Source of the DNA: Agroathelia rolfsii
Taxonomy: Eukaryota; Basidiomycota; Agaricomycetes; Amylocorticiales; Amylocorticiaceae
Length of the DNA: 64,000 nt
Assembly (NCBI GenBank): GCA_018343915.1
Contig: JABRWF010000005.1
Coordinates: 2,887,001 to 2,951,000 of the forward strand
Reading direction: 5' to 3'
In this document: positions 11,538 to 25,000 of the stretch, piece after piece
Layout of the letters: each line of letters starts with the position of its first letter
Position numbering within the stretch: the stretch's first letter is position 1
The notes under the pieces: generated by a model
The model's input: only the letters and a program-made list of their open reading frames with translations
Databases searched by the model: none
Told to the model about the DNA's origin: nothing
Translations under genes and position numbers: made by a program

Positions 11538-12235
11538 ATGTCCAAGCAGCAACGCGGTCTGTTCTTTCTGGCTTTTTGTTCTATGCTGTAGAATGGCATG
11601 CTGAAACTATGATCTGGATTGCGTTTTTCCCTTGGTTCTCTCCTGTCTCTCTTGTCTGTTTAATGCAGGTGGTGGTGCCTCTGGCAACAAATTCCGTCTC
11701 ACCCTCGGTCTGCCCGTTGGTGCCGTGCTGAACTGCGCGGACAACAGCGGCGCCAAGTCGCTCTTCATCATTGAGCCTTACGGATTCGGATCGCACCTAA
11801 ACAGGTTGCCCGACGCTGGTGTTGGTGACATGGTTGTCGCTTCCGTCAAGAAGGGCAAGCCCGAACTGAGGAAGAAGAGTGCGTAATGAGCTTTATCTTT
11901 TAATACATAGCCTTGGGCGATAAATTCAACTCAGAGCAAATACTGATTTATATGTTTTGCAATGAATAGCCATGCCCGCTGTTGTTGTCCGCCAACGCAA
12001 GGCTTGGCGCAGGCGTGACGGTGTGTTCCTCTACTTCGAGGACAACGCTGGTGTCATTGTCAATCCAAAGGGCGAGATGAAGGGCTCCGCCATCACTGGC
12101 CCCGTAGCAAAAGAATGTGTACGTCCCACTATCGATTATCTGTTCATCCCCGATATTCTTATTTATCAATACCCATTTCTTCACTAGGCTGATCTTTGGC
12201 CGCGTATCGCTTCCAATGCTGGTACAGTCGTATGA
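11538..12235 (+). CDS. RPL23: 60S ribosomal protein uL14 (L23)
   Basis: A structural protein of the large ribosomal subunit near the subunit interface. Exon 1 encodes only MSKQQR plus one base. After an intron ending at AATGCAG, exon 2 reads [19 protein letters not shown] and continues through [15 protein letters not shown] and [23 protein letters not shown] second intron (11879-11969 region) joins [20 protein letters not shown], then [21 protein letters not shown] third intron near 12119-12187 joins [15 protein letters not shown], the family C-terminus. All junctions are phase-consistent and near-universal uL14 residues are present throughout. The very short first exon is common for fungal ribosomal-protein genes. 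Confidence 0.96.
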
Positions 12236-12451
12236 GCGAATGGTCTCCCATGTATTCTTTCCCTTCATTTTATCCTCTGTTTCTTTACCTTTCCCTTGCA
12301 TGTATACAACCGACAAGCCTCATGATATGATTATGATGCACCCGCCCTGCTTTGGATATCCTTGCCATCATTCATGATTGAATTTACGCCCCAAAAAAGC
12401 ATATACAAAACTGGAAAGAAAGCTATCGCTCATCCATCAGCTCCCATATAA

Positions 12452-13891
12452 CTATTGTGTTAAGGCGCTCTTGGCATCTGGGGTAGGGGAGCCATTTTTC
12501 TTATCCTTTGCTTTGGGCTTCACTATCTTGACGCCTGTCAGCCCACTGCTTGACCTGGGAGCAGCCTTGGGTCGGTTGGGCAAGGCGCTTGAGCCGGTTG
12601 AGGGATATGATGAACCAAGCAACCTTGGTATCGATGGCCGAGGTTCCGACTGGCGTTCAGGTACTAGAGGTGTGGTACTAGCCGGGACCGTGCGAATGGC
12701 CTGCACTGGAGCAGGCGGCTTAGGCGGAAGGCTAGGATGTGCAAATGACGGTGTACTAGCAGGGCCTGCGGATTCAGCCTCCATTTGCTTCAGTTTAGCC
12801 TCCATCATGGCTATCTTGTTTTCAGTGCTGAATAGAAATGTTAACGTGTGTGTTGTGTCAAAAAAAAAAAAATCCAGCGTGAAGGCGTACGAGTGCCTAC
12901 TCACCCATCATGTTTATTCTTGCCAGAGCCAGGACCAACATTACCCGTCTTGAGGATGCTAAGTGCCGTTGGCCGGCTACTCTCGCTTGGTATCTTCCTT
13001 CTTTGAGCACCACCAGACGATGAAGACGACGAGCCAGTATCCATCGGTGCCTGTTGAGCATGTGTCACCACCAGCTTTCGACCATGGAGAAGTTTGCCAT
13101 GGGCTGATGAGAGGGCACGATCTGCTTCCTATAAGCAGGAAAACGTTCGAAGAGGCATTTGTCAGTCTTGGAGCCCACGCCTCGAATAACGAAGAGACGG
13201 AGAAGACGTCATAAAGAGAATAGCTCGGGTTTTTTCTCCCTTCTTTTCCAACCCCCCCCCTCCTTTTAGGATCACGATGTGCAAGAGGTGATGCCCCCTT
13301 ATAAGTCCGAGTCGATCTGGGTGCATAAGGGCGTTGGTGATGGCATGTAGAAGGGTGGACGCGAATGCAAAGAGAGACTCGGAGTAAGCAATCGTGATCA
13401 TAAAGAGAGAGAAGAAAAAGAAGATGCAGAAGCAAGCCCTAGCTCGGGTGGACGAAAATGCGGCAGGAAAAAGAATGGTGGAAGGGGAGTGATAGAGGAA
13501 TTAGTGACAATCAAACACTCACATCCTTGCTTGTATATTCTACGAAAGCATATCCGCGTGGTTTGCCTTTCAATGGTCCAGTCTTATGGAATAGGAAATC
13601 AAGGTTCGAGACCTTGCCGAATTTTGCAAAAACTTGCAAAAGTGTGTATCTAAATTCTAATCATAAGCGCCTTTCGATGCCAGAGCTTCACAGATCATGG
13701 ATGGAAAGGGTTAGGTGCGAGAGACGCAACTCGTTGACGGAAGGGTGTAGATTTCCCACGTATAACCTGTCCTTGGCAGTAGTACGAGGTGCTTGAGACT
13801 TTGATGAGCTGGCGCCAGCACTGGTGCTCGTGCTTGTGCTGGCGATCGGCTCAACAGCGAGAGCAGGATATGTTAGGTGCGACTCTGACAT
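12452..13891 (-). CDS. RBM18-like single-RRM RNA-binding protein
   Basis: The N-terminus is Ser/Thr/Ala-rich (MSESHLTYPALAVEPIASTS); an ATG five codons upstream at 13906 is also possible. The RRM begins DRLYVGNLHPSVNE (RNP2), then a FAKFGKVSNLDFLFHK segment, then GKPRGYAFVEYTSKD (RNP1) and EADRALSSAHGKLLHGRKLVV. The LDFLFHK-G-KPRGYAFV pattern is specific to RBM18. Downstream are an Arg/Ser segment, a helix (NKIAMMEAKLKQMEAE) also found after the RRM in RBM18, and a Pro/Ser/Lys-rich tail ending in SALTQ. Introns are short and fall inside the RRM. The cellular role of RBM18 is not well established. The stop is 216 bp from the convergent RPL23 stop. Confidence 0.8.
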
Positions 13892-15155
13892 GAAAGCAAA
13901 GAGCAAGGTTGTCGCCGCTGGAAGTTTCCGAACAATCCGATTGGCTCTGCAACAAAGGCAAGATGTTTTAGGTGGCTCTGTAACTAAGCTCTAGTCTCCC
14001 CTTAGGCAGACTGCGACGTTCCGATATTCTGAAAACAGAAAACGAAGGCCTCAATCCAAATACAACGTTGAGTCTACACATCAGTTATCTCGGAATTTTA
14101 AATCTGCGGTATTATATAATACTACCGAGCACCAAGAGCTGTGATAAATATTATCTGTCCAATGGAGAAATAATGTTAGCGGGAAAGGTTATCATGATAG
14201 TCCCCTTTAGGCAGACTTCTGGGCTACCATTCGTTGCTCATTGATACTCGGAAAGGGTATCGATCGTGTTCTGTGGATGCCAACGCATACCATTAAGCCC
14301 TATAATTCGGTGCTTTTGTTGCTATGAACATCTGTTCTGGGCAATGCTGTATTTGAAGCTTGGACCCCCCCCCCTCAACAAGGTTCTCTTAGACATCGTT
14401 GCTATTATGTTAACATCTTATGCTTTGGATCTTCAATTTGGATTTTCATACCGAATAAAGATAGATCTCAGGTTTATCGTCATGCTGTATGATGTATAAA
14501 TCTGTGCTCTTGTTTAGGATATCCAAGATACTGAATCATGCCAATACCAGGACTCTATCTTACGGCGATGTGCTGCATGTTAACCAATATGCTTCTTATC
14601 AATAACTAGATCATCCGCGCCTAAACATTTCTTTTGGAGGGATTCCGCGTGATCCAATTGGCTGGCTCATGCAAAATCACATGTATCTAGGCTAGTCACA
14701 GGTTGACAGTAGCTCACCTGAACCAACAACTTCGGAGCAAGTATGTTAGTGCATGAACGTGCATCGATTATAGGCATGTGTTGAACAGCTGGTACTATTA
14801 CAATACTGGTATACAAACTTGGCTGATAAGTACATTACTTGGAACGGTAAGTGCAAAATAGGATCCTCCCACTAGCATAACAATCGGAATAGTCCAGACT
14901 TAGGGTGCTCCTAAGCAATATGGACCATTGCGACAATCGGCACCTTCACCCATCATCCCTCATGGGTCAAGATGCAATCAAGACAAACATCATATTTGAT
15001 CTCCCAGCCTGCTCGTTTAACGGTTGCATAAGAACACGCGGGTCTAAATTCTGAGCCTGAGGGCATATATGAGCAACATTGTAGCAGTAACGACACACAG
15101 TCTCTTCACTTACAAGGTAGACTTTGCTGAGCTCGAGGCAGATATTACCATATTT
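13892..15155. other. intergenic region, no supported gene
   Basis: This region is AT-rich with scattered stops in all frames. A run of ten C lies near 14366-14375. No domain or spliceable reading frame was recognised. Confidence 0.5.
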
Positions 15156-15460
15156 TCAAATGCGTGCAGGTGATATTTGGCTGGTTGGAGAGTCTCCTCC
15201 AGACGTGGAATATGTTTCGTCATACGAGGCCTGGAAACTCTCCCATCGCATGAGACGCTCCTTCGCCACCGGCTTGCGCCTGGTAACTGGGACTGCATCG
15301 AATGCACTGCATAGACAATCAAACATAAGATCAATATCTGTAGCTATGTATTTGATGCAGCACAGTATACGTCTACGCACCCCGACATGTCTGGGTGTGG
15401 CTGCACGTCTTCAGTCGGACGTCTGTCCTCCCTGGTCATTGGTGCAAGTGTAAGGCCCAT
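15156..15460 (-). CDS. possible small two-exon gene of unknown function
   Basis: I do not recognise this product. Two exons join cleanly across an intron with a good donor (GTGCGT) and a pyrimidine-adjacent ATGCAG acceptor, giving 76 codons. It begins MGLTLAPMTREDRRPTEDVQ and ends DSPTSQISPARI. The protein is polar and charged with no signal peptide or membrane segment. The second ATG (15439) is an alternative start. Support is only the phase-matched splice and the open frame. It could be a chance frame in an otherwise gene-poor stretch. Confidence 0.35.
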
Positions 15461-16056
15461 AGGTGAATACTGTGAATGTATATTAACAGGGGTGTTATCG
15501 TGTGTTGCGTGTTGTCGTAGAAGCGAACAAGAGACACGCCCTATTTGTATGGCGGAGCATGCCCTTGTGATTGTTGAAGGAAGCTAACAACGAGGGGAGC
15601 GGCCTTGCCTGCAATTGGACAGATGAGCGCTCCGGGCCAGACGGACCGCCGGGGGGGGGGGTTCTGTAATCTTACTGAGGCCGCTGGACGCCCGCCGCTG
15701 AAACGGCCCCTGGTCGGTTACGATGTAATGCCGCTATGCTCCTAGTTTAGTTGACCTGGTGGACGGAGCTCTGTGGACTGTGGAACTCCTTAGGCTGCTG
15801 CTACACATAGCAAGCAACGTTATTAGGCTCATTTAATCAATTTTTGGCATCTCTGCATCTAGTTTGCCAACTCGGGTTGGACTCAGTTCATTTTGTGCAT
15901 GAGTGGCGTCTAGTGAGTTCGTAGAGCGAGCAGAAGCCAAGCAAAGATCGGAACCGATTTTGTTAGTTCTCATGAATCGAATTCATCGCCGCACACCAAG
16001 ACACAACATTCAATTGCATAGGAGGAGCTAGGAGCAGTTCAAAGACCACTCGTACA
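15461..16056. other. intergenic region
   Basis: No gene seen. It contains a GC-rich patch with a run of G (about 15651-15661) beside CGGACCGCC. Confidence 0.5.
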
Positions 16057-18163
16057 TTATATCGAACTATCACCAATTTCTTGCAAGGACCTAATAAGCT
16101 CGGGGTGTAGAACATCCACACTACACACAGTCTTGCGTAAATGTGCCCAATCCTCTGAAAAACAATTTACGACGATAGTGAGTGGGTATAATGAGTAAGT
16201 GATTCCTGAGTTAGCACAGACCGAATTCAAACCCGTCGTCATCATCCCATTCATCATCCCAGTCATCAATCTCCTCTTCCTCCAAGAGAGTTACAGGTTC
16301 ATTCTCCCTCATACCTATCCTGTCGCAACCCACATTGTCCCTCACCCCTGACAAAAGAGATGAAGGTAAGGTGCAAACCTCCCGGCCCGAGAGAGAGGTG
16401 ATGTCCGGGTTCCAAACGAAATACATTCGAATGTTTGTTATCTGCAGGCAGCTCAGACGACCAAGGCAATTTTTGTCATCAAATAGAGCTGCCCGGGAGA
16501 CAGTCATAGGCCAATCACCACCAGTGTTGGCATGGGATGAGGCTTTGTCATTCAATGAAATAACAAAAATGCCACTTTTCTGAGCGGAGATTGTTTATAT
16601 ATGAGCAAAACAAGTAATATTACGGCAAAATCATGGAACGGACCGTGGCCACTCCGACACGAGAGTGTTCTAGAGACAAATAATGTGAAGAGTTTGTCAC
16701 AATATTCTCAGGGTTTTTGGATAACTTGACGATTAAGACGTTGATCCCGGCCTGATTTTTTCTGTTTGTGAGTTGATGAAAGTTTCGGAAAACGAAAAGT
16801 CGCTCGTCATTTGTTAATGCAACGAGGTAGTTGCCATCACGGGAGACATGGGCTATGGTGTTTTAAATGAGTCAAACAGTAATGATACTGGCCCACTAAC
16901 ACGGAGACAAACCAGCAATAAATTTTGTGAGCACTAGGGAAGGGGGTGTAGGGTCACCAGAACGGATTTCATGAGCCACAAGTGCTTCTGGATGAGCCGG
17001 TCGGCCTTCTGGCCACACAAGAAATTTTTGTGGCCACCTGGACCAATGGCTGTGGTTCGAAGTGACGCTCCACAAGATCCTACCGTCCGTTCTGGAGAAG
17101 ACACGAAGTTCCCGTGACCCACATATTATCACCCTCGTGTTGTCTACTTCGACATAATTGACGCTACCGAGTGTCTGAGCGCCATGCTTTCTTTGTATAT
17201 CCAAAATTGATTGGGTTGACTCCCCGGTGCGTACATCCCAGAGACGTGCATTTTGGTTTGATACAACAACCAAGGTTGGGAAAACAAGACGGAAACAAGA
17301 AACGTCCCAATCAGGCATTGGGATAAGAGCCCAAGGCACAAATTTACCGCGATTACCCGAATTCGGAACTCGAGATGGCTGAGCATTGGAGGCTGCAAAA
17401 TGCTGCAATCTATCTGGTGGCGATATAACGGACGGCGATTCATCAAAGCAATCCGATTCCAATCGCCAGACTTCTTTGAATTCATCGCGGTTAAAGACTA
17501 GATAGCCATTATCATATTCGCAGTGAACATAAGGATTGATGAAGTCCTATGATTTATTCATTTCAGGTTCAATTCGATGTAGAGCTGAGAAGTAGAATTT
17601 ACTCTGCCAAGACCCCATAGCAAGTTATTTGTTTCGAGGTCAACAACTCTGATACCCCCAATCATCTCTGAAGTAATGAGCAATTCGCGTGCCTCATCAA
17701 CTTTAATACGATGAACGAATGTCCCGGAAATAGAGTGGTAGGTCATTGTTGGAGTAGCCTTGCCAGCCCATCCGCGTTCGGATTCCAGCATTCTTCGACC
17801 TTGAACGTTAATTTGTTAATTTCTTGCCCGTCGCTGCAAATGTATATATATGTGCCTCAACTAACAGTATATCTTCCAATTGGATTCTTTTAGCCCAAGC
17901 AGGGGACGATTTGAGGTGAATGGCTCTGTAGGATTGTACAGCTCCTTTAGGTTTTTGTTAGAGTATCGAGCAAAACCATGGAAAACAGCAGCATTGCGAA
18001 AGATCTGTGTTTCGTGCAGCAAGAAGAACGAGCGGAGATACGAGGAGCAGGCCTGTATATTTGCCAAGTCTGGTATCGACAAATGCGAAAGCACCTCCAC
18101 CAGGATTTCTGAGGGTAATGTGATGATCATGACCGTACTAGTAATCATTCTAGATTTGGACAC
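16057..18163 (-). CDS. F-box protein with beta-propeller-like repeats
   Basis: F-box proteins recruit substrates to SCF ubiquitin ligases. The N-terminus carries IITLPSEILVEVLSHLSIPDL followed by ANIQACSSYLRSFF, a standard F-box. The following ~450 residues contain WD40-like strands, for example GGIRVVDLETNNLLWGLG, VVVSNQNARLWDVRTGESTQ and SRELRVFSRTDGRILWSV. The last exons read KNCLGRLSCLQITNIRMYFV and an acidic EEEEIDDWDDEWDDDDGFE stretch. A phase-consistent intron then joins EDWAHLRKTVCSVDVLH and a stop at 16057. The splice pattern around 17780-17880 could not be resolved: the frame changes there without a convincing intron, so check for a frameshift. Large families of such F-box proteins are common in agaricomycetes. 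Confidence 0.7.
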
Positions 18164-19037
18164 CGGTGACGACTAGAAGTGTATCTCCGAGCCGACTTCC
18201 GGATGTATCTTATTGGCCGTCGGATCGCGTCGTCACGGACTTCACCGGTCACATGTCACACACTCCTTGGACCGGACCACGAGAACAGGGACCATCCGAG
18301 GCCCTTGTGGAGAATGTAGCTTGCTATGGTGATCTGCCTGAACCTCGGTATCGTAGCACACTGTCTCGAGATGTCATCCACGTCAACAAACATTTCCCAC
18401 GAGAAATTGTCTTGTTCCCGGAATCACTGCATCAGCGGTACCATATGCTAATAGTGATTACATAGTTAGACTTGTGATTTGCCACTGGTCCTAGTATCGG
18501 GTCTCCTGCACCGTGAAAAGGACACTGCAGGCATTGAGCCTGTATCTTGTTGCTGATACTGTAATCAGAGTTTTTACTCACGGATGCCAAGCCGACTAGT
18601 TAGATGTCTGTTTCTCGGCTGCTCACGGGGACATATGGCGGACATGAGTCCAGCGTGGAAAGCGCGGTAAAATATGCCTCTACGCGAGCTAATGCTCGAG
18701 CAACATCGTTTAATCAATACAAAAGCTTGTCACGATGACAAAGATCCGTATTGTGCATCTTGTGACGATGTGCTATTTTGTCGTCAAGTGCTCAGGACCA
18801 TTAGATGCCCTCTCGCCTGTAGCACACTCATATTCTGGTCTCTGCGATGGAAAGGCAGGCCGAGAAAATTATGCGCTGGCTGCGTATCTGGATTGTCTAG
18901 CAACAAACTGATGTACCATATGGTTTTCTGAGAGTTGTTTGGTACAATGCTGATGGATATTTAGGGCCCCTACGTATATAAACCTTTTCCACAAAGAGCA
19001 GATCGTCATCAAAGTGGTACTCGCCTCGTTTTTCATC
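18164..19037. other. divergent intergenic region before the chitinase
   Basis: An open frame of about 99 codons (18166-18465, +) overlaps the 5' flank of the F-box gene and has no recognisable domain. The right end holds the chitinase promoter. Confidence 0.45.
18975..18982 (+). promoter_or_regulatory. TATA box of the chitinase gene
   Basis: The sequence TATATAAA ends 56 bp before the chitinase ATG. Confidence 0.6.
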
Positions 19038-21475
19038 ATGATGAAAAGTGCTCTATCCTTGTTTTTAGCGTTGGCGCTGTTCCTGGTGTCAACTCATGGC
19101 ACCCAGGTTATGCAACGTCCCTCCGACTATAAACTTCCACCAAAAAATTCTTCTGCGATTCAGCTTAATCCAGACCCTCACACGATCCATAGACGTACAA
19201 CTGGTCATGTACAAGCTGCCTATTTCACCAATTGGTACGTTTACCGAAATGCAAGAGGTTTTCAATTTGATTTAACTGGAGTATTGATAATAGGGGGATC
19301 TATGGAGCAAACTTCCGTCAGTTCAAGGGTCCAAAAAGTTTAGGATTATTCTGACGCAGATAACAGAGCCTACAAATATTACACCGTCTGACCTCACGCA
19401 TATCCTCTATGCGTTCGCCGATGTCTCACCTGATACTGGCTCCATATCCCTGACCGATTCTTATGCAGATGAGCAGGTGAATAGTCTGATTTTATAAGTG
19501 GATATACCTATGATGCTTACACAAGGATAGAAACACTTCCCTGGGGACTCGTGGGATGAACCCGGAAACAATCTTTACGGTTGCTTGAAACAGGTATACA
19601 AGCCTGTCTTACGTCTCATATTCTGAGTCACTAAGCACCAAATCCTACTTTAGATGTACCTCCTCAAGCTAGCCAACAGGTGTGCTATTTTTGGCCTTAA
19701 GGATATCCTACATGTAAACTTGTTATTAAATTGTCACTTAGAAACCTCAAAGTACTCCTCTCCATCGGTGGTTGGACATATTCCCAAGACAACCATTTCT
19801 CATTCATCACCTCGAACTCGTCCCGTGCCACTTTTGTCTCTGATGCCGTATCCATGATTGAAAACTTTGGATTTGATGGAATGTGAGTTTGCTCATTTCC
19901 TCAAATTAAGAGTTTCAATAATTGATTTTGCTTTCCTTCTTGTATGCAGTGACATCGACTTTGAGTATCCTGCAAGCATTGCACAGGGTCAAGCCTTCGC
20001 GAATTTGCTTACAGAATTGCGAACTGCGTTTGATGCTTTGGCGAATAAGAAAGGCGATACTGTGCCTTATCAGTTAACCGTATGTACACTTTTCCCTGAA
20101 TACAGATCTAGCACTGACTTTGTATCTAGGCCGCCGTTCGTCATTTAATTATTACCCGAATTCAGAGTGAATCACTGACTTTAGCAATATAGGTTAGCGC
20201 AGGTCCAGCCAATTTTCAGTATCTTGTTGTTCCGCAGATGGACAAAGCCCTGACGTACTGGAACCTCATGGTACTTTATTGTTATAGCATATACGTTTAT
20301 GAGCTTATCAAGTGTCTTCTAGGCTTATGACTATGCCGGATCTTGGCTTAACTGGGTAAGAAGAAATTATGATTGTCGGGTTCATCTTCTAACACGACAT
20401 TCAGACCGATAATCAAGCTAACGTATATGATGGTGTACGAACCAACGTGAGCACCGACAAAGCCATCACTTGGTTCCTCCAGAATGGTGCTACCGCGGGC
20501 AAGATAAACATGGGTAAATCTCTTTCAGCAGCTGCGGTCCTTTTCCATCCTAATTTCGTGTTCAGGTATCCCACTTTACGGCCGGGCATTCGAGGACACT
20601 ACTGGCCTAGGTGCCCCCTACAATGGCATCGGTCCTGGCACCATCCAAGCCGGTGTCTACTCATACAATGCTCTTCCTATTGCCGGAGCTTCAGTCTACG
20701 AGAATACAACCGACATCACCAGCTACTCCTACGATGCCACTAAGAAGGAATTCGTGTCCTATGATACACCGAATATTGCTACTCTGAAGGCTAAATACGT
20801 CCAATCTAAGGGGCTGGCTGGTAGCATGTTCTGGGACCTCTCTACCGATAAAGTCGGATCTCAGTCCCTTGTCGGCACTACTGCGGGAGTTTATGGAGCC
20901 CTTGACCAGACCTTGGTATGTGTATGCATTTTTACTAGATCTTGGCATGCGCTGACGCAAATATATTCCCATAGAATCACATCAGGTTTGCTCTTATACC
21001 ACCGGTATATATTTCATGCATGGTAACTGATTACTGTCTTCATCAGCTATCCCGACAGTGAATGGACCAATATCGCAAACAACATGGGTGGAAGTGGCTC
21101 TTCGACGACCTCATCGAGCTCAACTTCAACCAGTGCATCTTCTACCAGCACAAAGTCGTCCGGAACCACCACTACTTCATCCTCAACCGCAACACCATCT
21201 TCGACTGGAGGGTCTAGTACGTGCTCGGGCGTGTCCGCTTGGGTGTCGACAGTGAGCACACCTTCTATGTATATATACTACAAAACTAACCTGAAAATAC
21301 TTTAGTCTGTCTATACTAGTGGAAATACCGTAACTTATGGTGAGACTTTTCATTTCATTATTTGAACGTGTCTGATTGCCTTCCAGGAGGATACATGTGG
21401 ACCGCCAAATGGTGGACTCAGGGCGATACCCCGGGAGGTTCTGCGGGAGTGTGGACACAGGGTGCTGCATGCTGA
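19038..21475 (+). CDS. secreted GH18 chitinase with C-terminal CBM5/12
   Basis: Hydrolyses beta-1,4-linked GlcNAc in chitin. The start [21 protein letters not shown] is a signal peptide. The barrel begins [11 protein letters not shown], then a [18 protein letters not shown] strand and [14 protein letters not shown]. The catalytic motif is in [15 protein letters not shown] (DxxDxDxE, complete). [12 protein letters not shown] and [17 protein letters not shown] follow as in family 18. A Ser/Thr linker (about 21085-21215) leads to a CBM5/12 module with [20 protein letters not shown], ending WTQGAAC. At least ten short introns interrupt the gene. It is a bacterial-like/group A fungal chitinase in layout. 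The intron pattern around 19330-19370 and 20090-20200 is approximate. Confidence 0.92.
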
Positions 21476-22035
21476 ATTTGATGTAATATGAATCATTCTT
21501 AATCTCTCATGGATTATTGTGCTGTAACATTGGCAGGCATGCTAGTAAATTGCATGCCAAAGGGGGTATTAGTGCCAGGGGTAGTAGCAATATGGCTATT
21601 AGTCTATTGCTGATAGCGTTAACAACTACTCCTAGCTATACCAGTGTATTTATCTTATTCTATTTATTGTTGTTTCTTCTGTCAAGGGGCTTCCAGTGTA
21701 TCTCTATAAAGTTGCATTTAGTTCAGAAAATATCGACCGATGTGAATGTGACCGTGCAATATGAGGGTACCTTCCGGAACCAAATGGGATGTAGACAGTT
21801 TGGTTCCGGTTGGTCAGCTTGACTAAAAGCTCAAAGCGCTCAAAAACGGCTCGAAAGCCAAAGATCCAAAATTCAGGTCCAAGGCCACAAGAGGTCTTAA
21901 CACCGACCTTGGTTCTTTGCACCTTGAACATACCTGCTACTTATATTTGATATCGGCTGAGGCTCGATCTTACAGCAATTCTCGGTCAACCCTCGAATAT
22001 CTCTTGCTTCATTCGTTCGCCGTCGTTTGTTCACC
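21476..22035. other. tandem intergenic region between chitinase and Mtr4
   Basis: 560 bp with no gene seen; it holds the chitinase 3' UTR and the Mtr4 promoter and leader. Confidence 0.5.
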
Positions 22036-25000
22036 ATGAATTCCAATCTTTTTGCTATGCTCGATGATGACATCGAGGATGACGACGCCGAGATAGAGAT
22101 ACCCTCAACTTCTGCCGAAGAAAGCAGCAAAAAGCGCAAGGCCGACACGCCGAGACAAGCTTCTCCGTTACCCGGCACCAGCAACATCCCACCCGTCAAG
22201 GCCGAGGAGGATCAGGAAGCAGGGCCATCCTCAAAACGTCCAAGAATAACTGAGCCTGCCCCAGTTGTCGTCGATGAGATTGAAATTGAGGCCAAACGTG
22301 AGGTGGCTGCAAGTGCTGGTCTAACTGGAAGCACAGAAGTTGGTTCACGTTTAGAGCTTCGTCATCAAGTCTGTCATTTACTTCGTATACATTTCTTGCA
22401 TAGCTAATATCGATACTCTATAGGTGCGACATCAGGTTGCGGTCCCTCCTGGATACAACTACATACCAATCTCGCAACATGTTCCTCCGACAAAACCAGC
22501 GCGAGAATACAAATTTACTCTTGATCCCTTCCAACAAGTCTCCGTCCATGCCATTCAGAGGAACGAAAGTGTTCTGGTCTCCGCGCATACTTCTGCAGGA
22601 AAGACTGTTGTCGCAGAATACGCCATTGCACACTGCCTACAGAATAAGCAACGTGTAATTTATACAAGCCCAATCAAGGTCGGTTTATCTTATAACTTTT
22701 ACTTAGATTTCTCTTAACGTTGTTTCTCTCAGGCCTTGAGTAATCAAAAATATCGTGAAATGCTTGCAGAATTTGGCGACGTTGGCCTCATGACCGGAGA
22801 TGTTACGATTAATCCCAGCGCGACGTGCTTAGTTATGACAACTGAAGTGCGTGTTCTTCCATATATCAACACTTAAAGTATATCTCACCCAGAGAAAAGA
22901 TTCTTCGTTCGATGCTATATCGTGGTTCCGAGATCATGCGTGAAGTCGCCTGGGTAATCTTCGACGAAATTCATTACATGCGAGACAAGGAGCGAGGTGT
23001 GGTGTGGGAAGAGACGATCATCCTGCTCCCCCATTCCGTGCGATATGTCTTCCTCTCTGCTACGATTCCAAATGCCATGCAATTTGCCGAATGGATATGC
23101 AAGTCCCATGAGCAGCCTTGTCATGTCGTTTATACGGATTTCCGACCCACACCATTGCAACACTACCTTTTCCCTGCTGGTGGCGAGGGTATTTACCTAG
23201 TCGTCAATGAAAAGGGAGAGTTCCGTGAAGATAATTTTTCCAAAGCGATGGGTATGTTGCAAGAAGCCAAGGGAGAAGATCCCGCCGACCCGAAGAGTGG
23301 CAAGGGAAGAAAGGGGAAAACGAAGAAGGGAGGTGCGACCAAGAAAGGTAAGTTTTTGTGCTTCATGATCACCTCGGTCATAATTTAACAGATTTGTCCA
23401 AGGACCGTCGGACATCTCAAAAATCATCAAAATGATCATGCTGAAGAACTATAATCCCGTTATTGTGTTTGCGTTCAGCAAGCGAGAGTGTGAAGCCCTT
23501 GCTTTGACTCTGTCCAAGATGGAATTCAACACCAATGACGAACAAGACCTCGTCAGTTCAATCTTTACCAACGCCATCGAAAACCTTGCGGCCGATGACC
23601 GTGCCCTGCCACAAATTGCCAATCTCCTGCCACTGCTTAGACGCGGTGTCGGCATCCATCATGGTGGTCTCTTGCCGATTCTCAAAGAAGTTATCGAGAT
23701 CCTCTTCCAAGAAGGTCTCATCAAAGTCCTCTTTGCCACAGAAACATTCTCCATCGGTCTGAACATGCCTGCCAAGACAGTCGTGTTTACCGCTGTGCGC
23801 AAGTTTGACGGACGCGATTTCCGTAATCTGTCATCGGGTGAGTATATCCAAATGTCCGGTCGCGCTGGTCGTCGTGGGCTGGATGACCGCGGTGTGGTGA
23901 TCATGATGTGCGATGAGAAGATTGAGCCGACCGGGGCGAAGGAGATGATCAAGGGCGAGGCCGATCGATTGGATTCAGCATTCCATTTGGGGTATAACAT
24001 GGTGCTCAACTTGATGAAGGTGGAAGGTATTAGCCCGGAGTATATGCTGGAACGGTGTTTCTTCCAGTTCCAGAGCAACGCTGGTATACCCTTGCTAGAA
24101 GACGGTAAGCTCCGTGAAGCCGTTCTCTTTTTTTAAAAAAGGTGACTTAATTCGTTATAGAGCTGCAACAGGAGGAAGAAAAGAAGCAATCCATGATTAT
24201 ACCCGACGAAGCTGAGGTGGCCAAGTATTACGATATACGCGCACAACTCGACCAGATGAACGCCGACTTCAAGGAAGTTATCACACATCCCAACTATGCC
24301 TTACCTTTCATACAACCCGGCCGCCTTGTACAGGTCAAATATGAACACATGGATTTTGGATGGGGTGTAGTCATTAATTACCAAAAGCGGCTACCACCCA
24401 AGGTTAGTCTGGCCGGGTTTAGGCTTAACGACGCGGAATATTGAACCTAAGACTTAGAACAGACCCGTCCCCGAGGAGCTACCACCACACGAGCAGTTCG
24501 TGATCGACGTGCTGCTTAACTGCGCCGTGGACTCTTCACAGGTCAAAGATCACACGGCGACGTTCACACCAGGTGGAATCCGGCCGTGTCCAAAGGGGCA
24601 AAAGGGTGTGGCGCTCGTCGTTCCCGTATTACTGAAGACGCTGCAAGCACTCAGCCTTGTGCGTATCAAGCTCCCCAAGGATCTCAGGGATCAGCAATCG
24701 CGCGATACGACTTGGAAGAGCGTGCTTGAGGTGCATCGGCGTTTGCCGGACGGTATACCCCTGCTGGATCCGGTAAAGAATATGGACATCAAGGATGACA
24801 AGTTCAAGGCGCTTATCAAGGTACGAGGAGATGAGCCTTCTTGCTGGTATTGCTCGTTGATTCTATTCTCTATAGAAAATTGACTCCATGGAACGCAAAA
24901 TGACTGAAAGCCCACTGCACAAAGATCCCCGTCTGCCGGAGCTCTATACTGCTTATAAGCGTAAACAGGATAGCCAAGCGAAGATCCGCGAGCTACGCAA

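Noticed and set aside
13600..13640. GGTTCGAGACC resembling a tRNA T-loop
   Set aside because: It lies inside an RRM exon of the RBM18-like gene, and no acceptor stem or anticodon arm can be drawn around it.
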